A DNA stretch of 64,000 bases. Source: an uncultured Bacteroidia bacterium. Its GTDB lineage: Bacteria > Bacteroidota > Bacteroidia > Bacteroidales > UBA932. Positions 57,544-64,000 of this stretch are shown here, piece after piece. Location of the stretch: NCBI GenBank assembly GCA_902768985.1, contig CACXNA010000006.1, positions 38,531 to 102,530 on the forward strand. The letters are read 5' to 3'. Made by a program: the position numbers and the translations under genes. The notes under the pieces were generated by a model. That model did not search any database and was not told where the DNA came from. It saw only the letters and a list, made by a program, of their open reading frames with translations. Each line of letters opens with the position of its first letter. Within the stretch, counting starts at the first letter, position 1.

Positions 57544-58755
57544 TTAGCAGATAGCTGCTAGCGAAGGTACGTATTTTCGCTGAATGATTTCTGCGAATTT
57601 GACGGAAATTTCCTTTTCGGAGAAGCCGATGTTCTTGCCGAAGCCGTAAACGAACTCGATTTCTTTTTGGTCGATCTGTTTGTCAGAGAGGACGAGGTTG
57701 ATCATGTAGGTCAGCAGGCCGTCTCGCATCCCGGGATCATGGCTCAGGATGTTGGCGACAGACATCTCAAAGAGCTTCGGCACGTCGCTTTTAGCCACGG
57801 AGTCCAGGAAATGCTTCGGGAAGATCTGCAGGGCGGCAAGGCTTTGGATGATGTGGTCGATTTCTTTCTCGGAGACCTGCTCGTCGGCGTTGGCCACGAT
57901 GAGGCCCGCAGAAGCGATGAATACAGAAAGATCCTCGTCCAGCGGGCCGTTGCCGACTTTTAGGAGGATGCCGATCAGTTCTTCCATGCCTTTCTCCAGT
58001 TCCTTCTCGTCCTTGGCCGTGGCGAAGAGGTTGATCGCTTGCACGCGAATGGGATTGACGGGATGGTCGTAGCGGCTTAATCCTTTGTCGTTGAGGAAGT
58101 AATCGAGCCGCTTGCGGTTGTCGGCCAACAACGCTTCGATGCTCACATTCATCTTGGCAAGGTCCAGGCCGGAGGACATTTTGTAGAAGGCCGTCACGCA
58201 TGCGTTGAGGTCGCCGCAGGCGAGGTAGCCGTAGCGGTCGGCAACCAACTCCGCGAGCTGATCATGCAGGCGAATCTTGTGCTGCATGGTGATGGGAATC
58301 TCCGTGCTGTCCGGCGGGAAAACGAAGTAAATCAGGCGTTTGAGCGCCGTGTCCTTGTTGATCAAGTGGCCCAGTTCGTGGCCGACCACGAAACGCAACT
58401 CGTCCTCGCTCATCAGGTCGAACATCGCGGAATTGATGTTGACGATGTGCGGCTGCCCCTCGTCTTCCGCGGCGACGCTGAAGGCATTCAGATCACTGTC
58501 GCCCGTGACGTAGAAATCGACTTTTTCCTTGATATCCAGTCGCTTCATGACGTCCTGGCACAGTGCGTGGAAGGCCGGCAGAAGGTCTTTGTCGACCTTC
58601 ATGCAGTGCCCCTCCATTCGACTGCGCCAGTAGGCGTCGCTGGACTCGTCCGTAGCGGATTTGATAATCATTTCGACAACGGACCCCTGCAGGGCGTTGT
58701 AAATCTGTTTGCCGAGCTCCTGCTCCAGCGGGATGGCGAGGTTGAGGTGTGCCAT
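57544..58755 (-). CDS. M48-family metallopeptidase with C-terminal TerB-like domain
   Basis: A 403-residue protein (ATG 58755). The zinc motif is FVVGHELGHLINKDT (HELGH at about residues 126-130), with the third ligand likely in AELVADRYGYLAC. No signal or membrane segment is visible, unlike HtpX-type M48 enzymes, so it may be cytosolic. Residues about 265-395 form a helical TerB-like domain (LSVFIASAGLIVANADEQVSEKEI, LVLSDKQIDQKEIEFVYGFG). It is the first gene of the operon, 6 nt before the sigma-C39 fusion. A -7-like box lies upstream (58784-58791). Confidence 0.83.
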   Translation of the reverse strand: MAHLNLAIPLEQELGKQIYNALQGSVVEMIIKSATDESSDAYWRSRMEGHCMKVDKDLLPAFHALCQDVMKRLDIKEKVDFYVTGDSDLNAFSVAAEDEGQPHIVNINSAMFDLMSEDELRFVVGHELGHLINKDTALKRLIYFVFPPDSTEIPITMQHKIRLHDQLAELVADRYGYLACGDLNACVTAFYKMSSGLDLAKMNVSIEALLADNRKRLDYFLNDKGLSRYDHPVNPIRVQAINLFATAKDEKELEKGMEELIGILLKVGNGPLDEDLSVFIASAGLIVANADEQVSEKEIDHIIQSLAALQIFPKHFLDSVAKSDVPKLFEMSVANILSHDPGMRDGLLTYMINLVLSDKQIDQKEIEFVYGFGKNIGFSEKEISVKFAEIIQRKYVPSLAAIC

Positions 58756-58783
58756 AATCGGTCGAGGTTTGTTTCGTGATAGA

Positions 58784-58814
58784 CAAATATACAAAAAGAA
58801 ATTCGTTATATTTG
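58784..58814. promoter_or_regulatory. Divergent -7 boxes, M48 operon and membrane protein
   Basis: Minus-strand TATATTTG at 58784-58791; plus-strand TATATTTG at 58807-58814. Clear -33 boxes are not visible. Confidence 0.55.
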
Positions 58815-58850
58815 CATTTGTGCGATTCTCAATGAATTGTGCCCATTTAT

Positions 58851-59642
58851 ATGAACACTAAAACTGATAACAATGAGGAGTTCGCTCCCGTTAAGCCGGG
58901 TGCCGAGCAGTTCAAAGATGAATCTACTGTCCAGCATGATCTTAAAACCCTGTATGTCCAGGCGTGTCGTGAGTTGACGCTGCAGCAGGATAAGCGGGAC
59001 AAAACCATTTCTATTTATGTGGCGGTGATTGCTTTCCTTGTTCCATTCCTGTTTTCGAAGGAAACGATGACGCTTGATGGCTTCCGGATGACTTTTGCCG
59101 GGTGGGTATTGGTGATCGCCGGACTGATAGGTGTCTTCTTTTCCTTGTCCGTTGTGCGCTATCGCATCTACAAGGAGGTTTACTGGATCACGTGCAGCGT
59201 GATTGCGCAAATGCAAAACCTTCTCGAGCAGTCCTTCCAGAAAAAATACATCCAGGGTTTATTCCTCCACTGTATGGAGAAGAAGTGGAAGGATTATGTT
59301 AAAGATTATGATGAGAATTCCCAATATGATGAGAAATCGCCCAAGCTGAAGGTTGAGTATTGTGAGCTGATCCGAGATAGCTACAATAGTGCGGAGTTTT
59401 ATATGTTTGCATCCATTGCGTTAATTGCTTCTGCTTTAATCGGTTTTGGTTTGGGCCTCGTCTTTAATGCAAGCGGACTGGCATGGCCTTTTATTGTGGT
59501 CGGAGTCGCCGTCTTGGGTGGATTGTGCTGGGCTTATTTCCATGGACTTGCCCATGTGTTCCGCTACCTCTCGGATCATCAGAGAGAATCATTTAACTTC
59601 TCTTTCGGGAAAGCCTGGTTCTTGCACATTTATAAAGACTAG
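58851..59642 (+). CDS. Four-span membrane protein of unknown function
   Basis: A 263-residue protein with four predicted membrane segments: ISIYVAVIAFLVPFLF, WVLVIAGLIGVFFSLSVV, FYMFASIALIASALIGFGLG and PFIVVGVAVLGGLCWAYF. The N-terminus is acidic, and a charged loop (about residues 115-165; YVKDYDENSQYDEKSPKL) separates the second and third segments. No recognised family. It is divergent from the protease-sigma operon, and the base composition (AT-richer third positions) differs from the core genes. The GTG at 58839 is an alternative start. Confidence 0.65.
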   Translation: MNTKTDNNEEFAPVKPGAEQFKDESTVQHDLKTLYVQACRELTLQQDKRDKTISIYVAVIAFLVPFLFSKETMTLDGFRMTFAGWVLVIAGLIGVFFSLSVVRYRIYKEVYWITCSVIAQMQNLLEQSFQKKYIQGLFLHCMEKKWKDYVKDYDENSQYDEKSPKLKVEYCELIRDSYNSAEFYMFASIALIASALIGFGLGLVFNASGLAWPFIVVGVAVLGGLCWAYFHGLAHVFRYLSDHQRESFNFSFGKAWFLHIYKD

Positions 59643-59687
59643 ACGGGCCTTCGATAGGAAATATACACTCGGTGTGATAGATTATAC

Positions 59688-59717
59688 TTGCAGGTTCGTC
59701 TTTATATCGTAACTTTG
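59688..59717 (+). promoter_or_regulatory. Promoter with long structured leader
   Basis: -33 TTG at 59688-59690, 19 nt, -7 TAACTTTG at 59710-59717. The start is about 59723, leaving a leader of about 147 nt before 59870. Confidence 0.7.
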
Positions 59718-59780
59718 CAAACAGAAGCGCGTCTTATGCACACATAACAATCTCATAGTCATAACAATTTTGTGAACAAA

Positions 59781-59846
59781 CAGCCGGACGAAGGTCCACT
59801 CCCCGGGCGTATTGCGCCCCGACGCGAGCGACCCGGTGGCCGGCTG
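59781..59846 (+). other. Multi-stem RNA-like structure in the leader of 59870
   Basis: CAGCCGG at 59781-59787 pairs with CCGGCTG at 59840-59846. An inner hairpin GGGCG/CGCCC lies at 59805-59819. It sits 23 nt before the start codon. No known riboswitch class is recognised. Confidence 0.5.
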
Positions 59847-59869
59847 AGTTCATTGAAATACTTTTTGTT

Positions 59870-60421
59870 ATGGCTAATTCTTATCAGCTTGTGGCCTGGA
59901 CCGAGAAGGGCCAGGTCAGAATGATTCCCAGCGAAGTAACCGCTTACCTTCACGCCGAACTGGACGCTATCAATCGTCTCGTCGACAGTATCCGTTACCG
60001 CACCGTTTATGAGCGTGGCGACATCTTCCGGGTCAGTCAAGCCTATGAAAAGCTGGCAGTGAGGCTCTTGAATCTGGGGCGTATCGAGGATGCTTTCGAG
60101 CAGTATGCCCATGCGGCCCAGTGCTGCCTCTCCAGCAATGAGTGGCAGGATACAGAATGGGGAGAGATCCTCTGCAGGCCGCTCAGGGGCCGCTTCTTCG
60201 CCATGTACTGCGAGTGCAAGGACCTGGTGCGGAATAATCCCCAGCTCAAATTAAGCTGGGACGATAGCGGCCTGCGGGATTCCTTGATCAGCGTCACCTA
60301 TGCGTTCGACTGCTTCGAAAACGAGTGGAACGCAAATTCCGGGGACCCCAAAGAAGCCAGGGCCTACACAAAGGCCCTGTGTTTCGGAAAGAATGAAGTC
60401 TATCGCCGTCGAAAGGCATAG
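59870..60421 (+). CDS. Hypothetical helical (TPR-like) protein
   Basis: A 183-residue soluble protein. Residues about 45-95 pair as helices with TPR-like spacing (RVSQAYEKLAVRLLNLGRIEDAFEQYAHAAQCCLSS). No signal or enzyme motif. The 3' end and that of the convergent vWA gene share a perfect 13-bp inverted repeat (60391-60430), which probably terminates both. Expression may respond to its structured leader. Function unknown. Confidence 0.65.
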   Translation: MANSYQLVAWTEKGQVRMIPSEVTAYLHAELDAINRLVDSIRYRTVYERGDIFRVSQAYEKLAVRLLNLGRIEDAFEQYAHAAQCCLSSNEWQDTEWGEILCRPLRGRFFAMYCECKDLVRNNPQLKLSWDDSGLRDSLISVTYAFDCFENEWNANSGDPKEARAYTKALCFGKNEVYRRRKA

Positions 60422-60430
60422 ACTTCATTC
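60391..60430. terminator. Bidirectional hairpin inside two convergent gene ends
   Basis: A perfect 13-bp inverted repeat (GAATGAAGTCTAT at 60391-60403 and 60418-60430) spans the stop codons of the 59870 gene and the vWA gene. T-runs are weak on both sides, so it may act mainly as a 3'-end stabiliser. Confidence 0.6.
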
Positions 60431-61120
60431 TTCCCCCTTCTTCTCCTCATAATACCCGTCCGCCAGGCTTGAATTGAAGGCCCTGCGCTCCTCGGTGGTG
60501 GCGCAGGGAGTGGCGAGGTTGAAGTCCTCCACCTCCTGGAGATAGCGCTCGCGGGCGCGGCGCTCCTTCTTGAACGAGCGCACCGTCGCCTCGGCCGTCT
60601 TCTCGAACTTGACGACGTTGGTGATGGACAGGCTCACCGTCACGCTCTCCACGTCGTGGTCCGTCCCCATGTAGGCGAACGACCAGCCCTGCTTCTTCAG
60701 GTTCTCGATCAGGCCCCGCAATGCCGGCAGGTCATACTCCTGCGAATCGTTTTCATACCCGTCCGTGATGACGGTCACGACCACCGAGTAGTTCTCGGTG
60801 TCCTTCAGCTCCTTCTGCAGCTTGGTCAGCGTCCGACCCATGGCATCGTACAGGGGAGTGCATGCGCCGGGCACATAGGTCTCTTCCGTCAGGATGGCCG
60901 CCGTGGAGGGATCGGCATTCCAGTACACCTCGTCGATGGACGTGCTGTCGAAGAGCACCAGGGTGATGTACTGCTCCTGCGTGTTCGCGAACTTCTTAAC
61001 GGCAGCCTTCACGCCGCCCAGCACCTCATTGAAGCCCATGATGGCCGGCTTCTGGATATCCCACATGGAGCCGCTGCGGTCCATGATAATCACGTTGTAA
61101 ACTTTGGTCTTCTGTTCCAT
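60425..61120 (-). CDS. vWA-domain protein
   Basis: A 231-residue protein with a von Willebrand A domain. The metal site is complete: DRSGSM near the start (DxSxS), TPLYDAM (Thr) and ITDGYEN (Asp). No signal or membrane segment, so cytoplasmic. The C-terminal 50 residues are charged and helical (SFKKERRARERYLQEVEDF). Its promoter (minus strand, 61161-61192) overlaps an operator-like palindrome of the divergent Nudix regulator gene, so that regulator probably controls it. Substrate or partner unknown. Confidence 0.8.
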   Translation of the reverse strand: MEQKTKVYNVIIMDRSGSMWDIQKPAIMGFNEVLGGVKAAVKKFANTQEQYITLVLFDSTSIDEVYWNADPSTAAILTEETYVPGACTPLYDAMGRTLTKLQKELKDTENYSVVVTVITDGYENDSQEYDLPALRGLIENLKKQGWSFAYMGTDHDVESVTVSLSITNVVKFEKTAEATVRSFKKERRARERYLQEVEDFNLATPCATTEERRAFNSSLADGYYEEKKGEE

Positions 61121-61146
61121 AATGCGTCTTGTTTTAAGTGTTAATT

Positions 61147-61213
61147 GTGTCGTTGTGACGCAAAAGTAGAACAAAGAATCGACACTTCCAAATAAAATGC
61201 GTCAAAACGACAC
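61147..61213. promoter_or_regulatory. Paired operator-like palindromes between vWA and Nudix genes
   Basis: Two inverted copies: GTGTCGTTGTGACGC at 61147-61161 and GCGTCAAAACGACAC at 61199-61213; extended to 17 nt they match as inverted repeats at 16 of 17 positions. Each is itself an imperfect dyad of the form G(T/C)GTC-5 nt-GAC(A/G)C. One overlaps the vWA start region, the other lies just before the -33 box of the regulator. Likely binding sites for the Nudix-family regulator next door. Confidence 0.65.
61161..61192 (-). promoter_or_regulatory. Consensus promoter of the vWA gene (minus strand)
   Basis: Minus-strand -7 TACTTTTG at 61161-61168 and -33 TTTG at 61189-61192, 20 nt apart. Confidence 0.78.
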
Positions 61214-61218
61214 AAAAA

Positions 61219-61249
61219 TTTGCAAAACCCCTGAAAACACCTATCTTTG
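61219..61249 (+). promoter_or_regulatory. Promoter of the Nudix regulator gene
   Basis: -33 TTTG at 61219-61222, 19 nt, -7 TATCTTTG at 61242-61249. It ends 7 nt before the ATG at 61257, again near-leaderless. Confidence 0.78.
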
Positions 61250-61256
61250 CATTGCG

Positions 61257-62117
61257 ATGGGAAAGAATTTCACATACGTCAAAGGCGCTGAATTCCCGTA
61301 CCAGTACAAGTACGAGCACATGGCCGTGACCACCGACTGCGTCATCTTCACTTACGAAGACCGTCAGTTGAAGGTGCTGTTGGTGCGGCGCGGCGGCGAG
61401 CCCTACCAGGGCAGCTGGGCGTTCCCGGGCGGCTTCCTGCAAATGCGGGAGACCGCAAAAGATGGCGCCTTGCGGGAGCTCCGGGAGGAGACCGGCCTCG
61501 AGGCCTCGGCCGTGGGCGAGCTGGGCGTCTTCTCCGACCCGGACCGCGACCCGCGCGAGCGCGTGATCACCATTGCCTTCTACGCGCTCGTCAAGCCCGC
61601 CGAGGTTGTCGGCGGCGACGACGCCGCGGAAGCCGCATGGTTTCCCATCGACGCCCTGCCCGAGCTGGCCTTCGACCACCGGCAGATCTTCGAGGCGGCG
61701 ATGGAGCGGCTGCGCCGCGATATCCACTTCGAGCCCATCGGTTTCGACCTGCTGGACGAAACCTTCACCATCCCCGACCTCCAGCGCCTCTACGAGGCCA
61801 TCCTCGGCGTCAAGTTCGACCGCCGCAACTTCCAGCGGAAGATGATGGCATCCGGCATCCTGGAGGAAGCGGACCCGGAAGGGGAGGAGCCGATCATGTT
61901 CGGCGCGCCGCCCATGCCGAGCGCGGAGATGGACTTCAGCGTTTGCGAAAAGCGGAGCATGCCCAGGCTCGCGGAGGCCTCAGTGTGCTACGAGGCGGCA
62001 GAACCGCAGCCCTCTCTTCCGCGCAAAGGCCGTCCCGGCCGCATCGCCTCCCTGTTCCGTCTCAACCGCGCGAAGTACCGCGCCATGAAGGACGACGGCG
62101 GAAAGACGGAGTTCTAG
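61257..62117 (+). CDS. Nudix-domain transcriptional regulator (NrtR-like)
   Basis: A 286-residue protein. Residues about 20-155 are a Nudix domain: the box reads GGFLQMRETAKDGALRELREETG, a near-complete GX5EX7REUXEEXGU but with Gln and Met near the beginning, as is common in NrtR regulators that bind ADP-ribose derivatives rather than hydrolysing them. A winged-helix part follows (about 165-225; LLDETFTIPDLQRLYEAIL, FDRRNFQRKMMASGIL). NrtR-type repressors control NAD or sugar genes and release DNA on ligand binding. Its site (61199) lies in its own promoter, so autoregulation is likely. The C-terminal 60 residues are basic and low in complexity. Ligand unknown. Confidence 0.82.
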   Translation: MGKNFTYVKGAEFPYQYKYEHMAVTTDCVIFTYEDRQLKVLLVRRGGEPYQGSWAFPGGFLQMRETAKDGALRELREETGLEASAVGELGVFSDPDRDPRERVITIAFYALVKPAEVVGGDDAAEAAWFPIDALPELAFDHRQIFEAAMERLRRDIHFEPIGFDLLDETFTIPDLQRLYEAILGVKFDRRNFQRKMMASGILEEADPEGEEPIMFGAPPMPSAEMDFSVCEKRSMPRLAEASVCYEAAEPQPSLPRKGRPGRIASLFRLNRAKYRAMKDDGGKTEF

Positions 62118-62148
62118 ATCACTCCAGAAGAATTCTCTTCGTAGGTTT

Positions 62149-62227
62149 GTCCTCAAATTTGGCTCGTTTTGAGGATAAGTGGTGGAAAAACCGGCTTTTG
62201 TCCTCAAATTGTGCAGTTTTTGAGGAT
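62149..62227. repeat. Dispersed two-unit copy of the 28-nt palindrome
   Basis: Units at 62149-62176 and 62200-62227, with a 51-nt period. The 23-nt spacer (AAAAACCGGC core) has the orientation of the array at 6382. It lies between the Nudix and GH95-like genes, directly before the latter. Confidence 0.88.
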
Positions 62228-62262
62228 ATTTTGTATTTTTACACAAAACTAATACACCAGTC

Positions 62263-64000
62263 ATGAAAAAGTTAATAGCACTTTTCGCATTCCTGAGCTT
62301 TGCGGTGGGGGCCATCGGCGCCAAGATTGATACCAAAAAGCTCGAGTATCCCATTCCCTATATTCCGGTGGAGCAGCGCGCCACCATTCTGCCGCAGCAC
62401 AGTATCTGCTCCATCGCTCCCGCGGCGGAATCTTCGGACGATTTCATCACCGGCAGCGGCACCCTGCGCCTCCAGGCTTCCGGCCAGCCCTATAACGAGG
62501 TGATGACCTATACCCAGGAGATGCTCTATGAGCCGAAATGGGCGGAGACGCCCCTGCCTCCCGATCTGCGCCCCTACCTGCCCCGCATCCGCCAGCTGCT
62601 GCTGGAGGGCAAGCCGGATGAGGCGAACGCCCTGGTGGACGAGGCCCAGAAAAAGGCTGGCTTTGACAAGTACATGAATTTCGACAACAAGATTCTGTAC
62701 CCCGAAGCCGGGCCGCGGAGGCACACCGCTTTCACGCTCACCTTCCGCCGTCCGGAGCAGACCGGTACCCGGGATTATCTTCGTTTCCTGGACATGCAGA
62801 ACGGCATGATCACCTCCATGTGGACCGATGCGCGCGGATCCTTCCGGAACGAATCCTTCTGCGCCTATGACGGGGACGTCACCGTGAACCGCTTCACCGC
62901 CCCGAAGGGACAGTTGGACCTGGATGTGGAGATGGGGTTGCCCAGACTGTCCGGCAGCACCCATGAGCTGAAGATCGAGGACGGCGTGATCACGCTGGCT
63001 ACAGCGTACAATCCCGACTTCGGCAAAAAGGGCTACGCCGTGGTCATCCGCTTCCTGCCCAAAGGCGGCACCATGCAGAAGACCGAAAAGGGCATGCGCA
63101 TTGCCGGCGCGGACGGCCTGACGGTAGTCGCTAAGATCGAGCGCTTCGAAAACGACTTCACCTTTGACTGCGTCAAGCCCGTCCGGGACGCCCTGATGGC
63201 CATGAAGGTCGATTTCAACAAAATGCTCAAGGGGAACGAAAAGTACATTGGCGAGCGGATGGACCGTTCCCGGATCCACCTGAGCTCCGACGAAGACCTG
63301 CTGCTTTCCGGCGAAGAACTGCTCCGTCGCGCCCACAGCAAGAACGAGCTGGATCCCACCCTGCTGGAGAAGCTCTATGACATGGGCCGCTTCTTCCAGA
63401 TCTACGAGACGGGCAAGTATATTCCTCCTTTTACGGGCCAGCACAACATCAACACCAACCTGCAGGTCTGCGCGGGAAACAACACGGGACTCTTCGACGA
63501 GATGGACGTGTATTTCAAGTATTACGAGACCAAGTTCGACGACTTCCGCACCAACGCACAGCTGCTCTACGGCGCCCGCGGCCTGCTGGCCAGCGTCCAC
63601 TGCGACCCGGATTCCGGCCTGTACTATCACTTCTCCCACACCTATCCGCATTACGCCTTTACGGGCGTCCTGGGTTGGGTTTACAACGAGCTGTGGGGGT
63701 ACTACCTCGTCTCGGGCGACAAGGAATTCCTGCGGACCCGACTGATCCCCGCTTACAAGGAAATGGCCCTGTTCTACGAGGATTACGCGTGCGACCGCGG
63801 CCCGGACGGCAAGGTCATCTTCTACCCGTCCTTCTCTCCGGAGAACCCGACCCCGAATCCCGGCTATGAGACGGTCACCAGCCGGGACATCAATCCCACG
63901 CGGATCAACTCCGTCATGGACATCGCCATCTGCCGCGAGATCCTGATGAACCTGATCGACGGCTGCAAGACCCTGGGCATCGAGCAGGAGAACATCCCCC
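62263..64000 (+). CDS. GH95-like (alpha-L-fucosidase family) enzyme, partial
   Basis: The open frame runs from ATG 62263 past the right edge; 579 codons are visible with no stop. Signal peptide MKKLIALFAFLSFAVGAIG. The N-terminal beta domain (about 45-280; PILPQHSI.. and RQLLLEGKPDEANALVDEAQKK) and the start of the helical barrel (NTNLQVCAGNNTGLFD near 410; RLIPAYKEMALFYEDYA near 495; FYPSFSPENPTPNPGYE near 522) fit GH95-type layout. Family members remove alpha-1,2-linked fucose or galactose. The usual NxNxQMNYW stretch reads NTNLQVCAGNN here, so the activity may differ. Missing part: catalytic acid region and C-terminus. Confidence 0.75.
   Translation, partial: MKKLIALFAFLSFAVGAIGAKIDTKKLEYPIPYIPVEQRATILPQHSICSIAPAAESSDDFITGSGTLRLQASGQPYNEVMTYTQEMLYEPKWAETPLPPDLRPYLPRIRQLLLEGKPDEANALVDEAQKKAGFDKYMNFDNKILYPEAGPRRHTAFTLTFRRPEQTGTRDYLRFLDMQNGMITSMWTDARGSFRNESFCAYDGDVTVNRFTAPKGQLDLDVEMGLPRLSGSTHELKIEDGVITLATAYNPDFGKKGYAVVIRFLPKGGTMQKTEKGMRIAGADGLTVVAKIERFENDFTFDCVKPVRDALMAMKVDFNKMLKGNEKYIGERMDRSRIHLSSDEDLLLSGEELLRRAHSKNELDPTLLEKLYDMGRFFQIYETGKYIPPFTGQHNINTNLQVCAGNNTGLFDEMDVYFKYYETKFDDFRTNAQLLYGARGLLASVHCDPDSGLYYHFSHTYPHYAFTGVLGWVYNELWGYYLVSGDKEFLRTRLIPAYKEMALFYEDYACDRGPDGKVIFYPSFSPENPTPNPGYETVTSRDINPTRINSVMDIAICREILMNLIDGCKTLGIEQENIP

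Noticed and set aside
1-64000. tRNA, rRNA genes, prophage or conjugative element genes
   Set aside because: I saw no cloverleaf with conserved T-arm, no rRNA stretch, and no integrase, phage structural or conjugation genes in the reading frames. Absence by eye is not proof for tRNAs.

Overview
The window is about 64 kb of GC-rich DNA from a member of the Bacteroidales (Bacteroidota). The lineage evidence is the SusD C-terminus at the left edge, a hybrid two-component regulator, the glycine-lipid acyltransferase pair, the nusB-yajC-YbbR-coaE block, outer-membrane OmpA proteins, and many promoters of the Bacteroidota type (TTTG, about 20 nt, TAnnTTTG). GH9, GH3, a GH43-like/CE1 fusion, CE1-like and CE2-like esterases, and a GH95-like protein suggest a gut or rumen degrader of plant cell walls. 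Genus cannot be fixed from the sequence alone.

Layout. 1-4.6 kb: SusD tail, GH9 enzyme, aminotransferase. 4.6-6.5 kb: a two-gene unit (Myb/SANT-like protein plus an HUH, RAYT-like transposase) flanked by mirror-image arrays of a 28-nt palindrome repeated every 51 nt. 6.5-16 kb: HD-domain protein and cell-envelope genes (two OmpA-type proteins, lipoproteins, beta-barrels). 16-18.3 kb: small coiled-coil protein, zapA, a 6S-like RNA and rny. 18.3-22.7 kb: DsbD, then on the minus strand a PUR-like protein, an amidohydrolase and a purine nucleoside phosphorylase. 22.8-27.5 kb: nusB-yajC-YbbR-coaE-DUF5606-rimO followed by rnpB. 27.5-29.4 kb: glsA-glsB. 29.6-44.7 kb: carbohydrate esterases and glycosidases, plus an MBOAT/SGNH O-acetylation pair. 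44.7-53.5 kb: ftcD, a large hybrid two-component regulator, and the FMN-riboswitch riboflavin operon. 53.5-61.2 kb: a more accessory-looking stretch, including an operon of M48/TerB protease, ECF sigma factor fused to a C39-like cysteine peptidase, and two transporters; also a vWA protein divergent from a Nudix regulator. 62.3-64 kb: start of a GH95-like enzyme.

The strongest unexplained signal is the repeat biology. The 28-nt palindromes flanking the RAYT-like gene also occur as two-unit copies at 31.2, 41.2 and 62.2 kb, always with the same 51-nt phase and a related 23-nt spacer. Two other short palindrome families and two larger hairpin-rich elements lie between genes and also in frame inside dsbD, rimO, a DUF1573 gene and an MBOAT gene, where they are translated. 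The second notable system is the protease-sigma-transporter operon at 54.9-58.8 kb.
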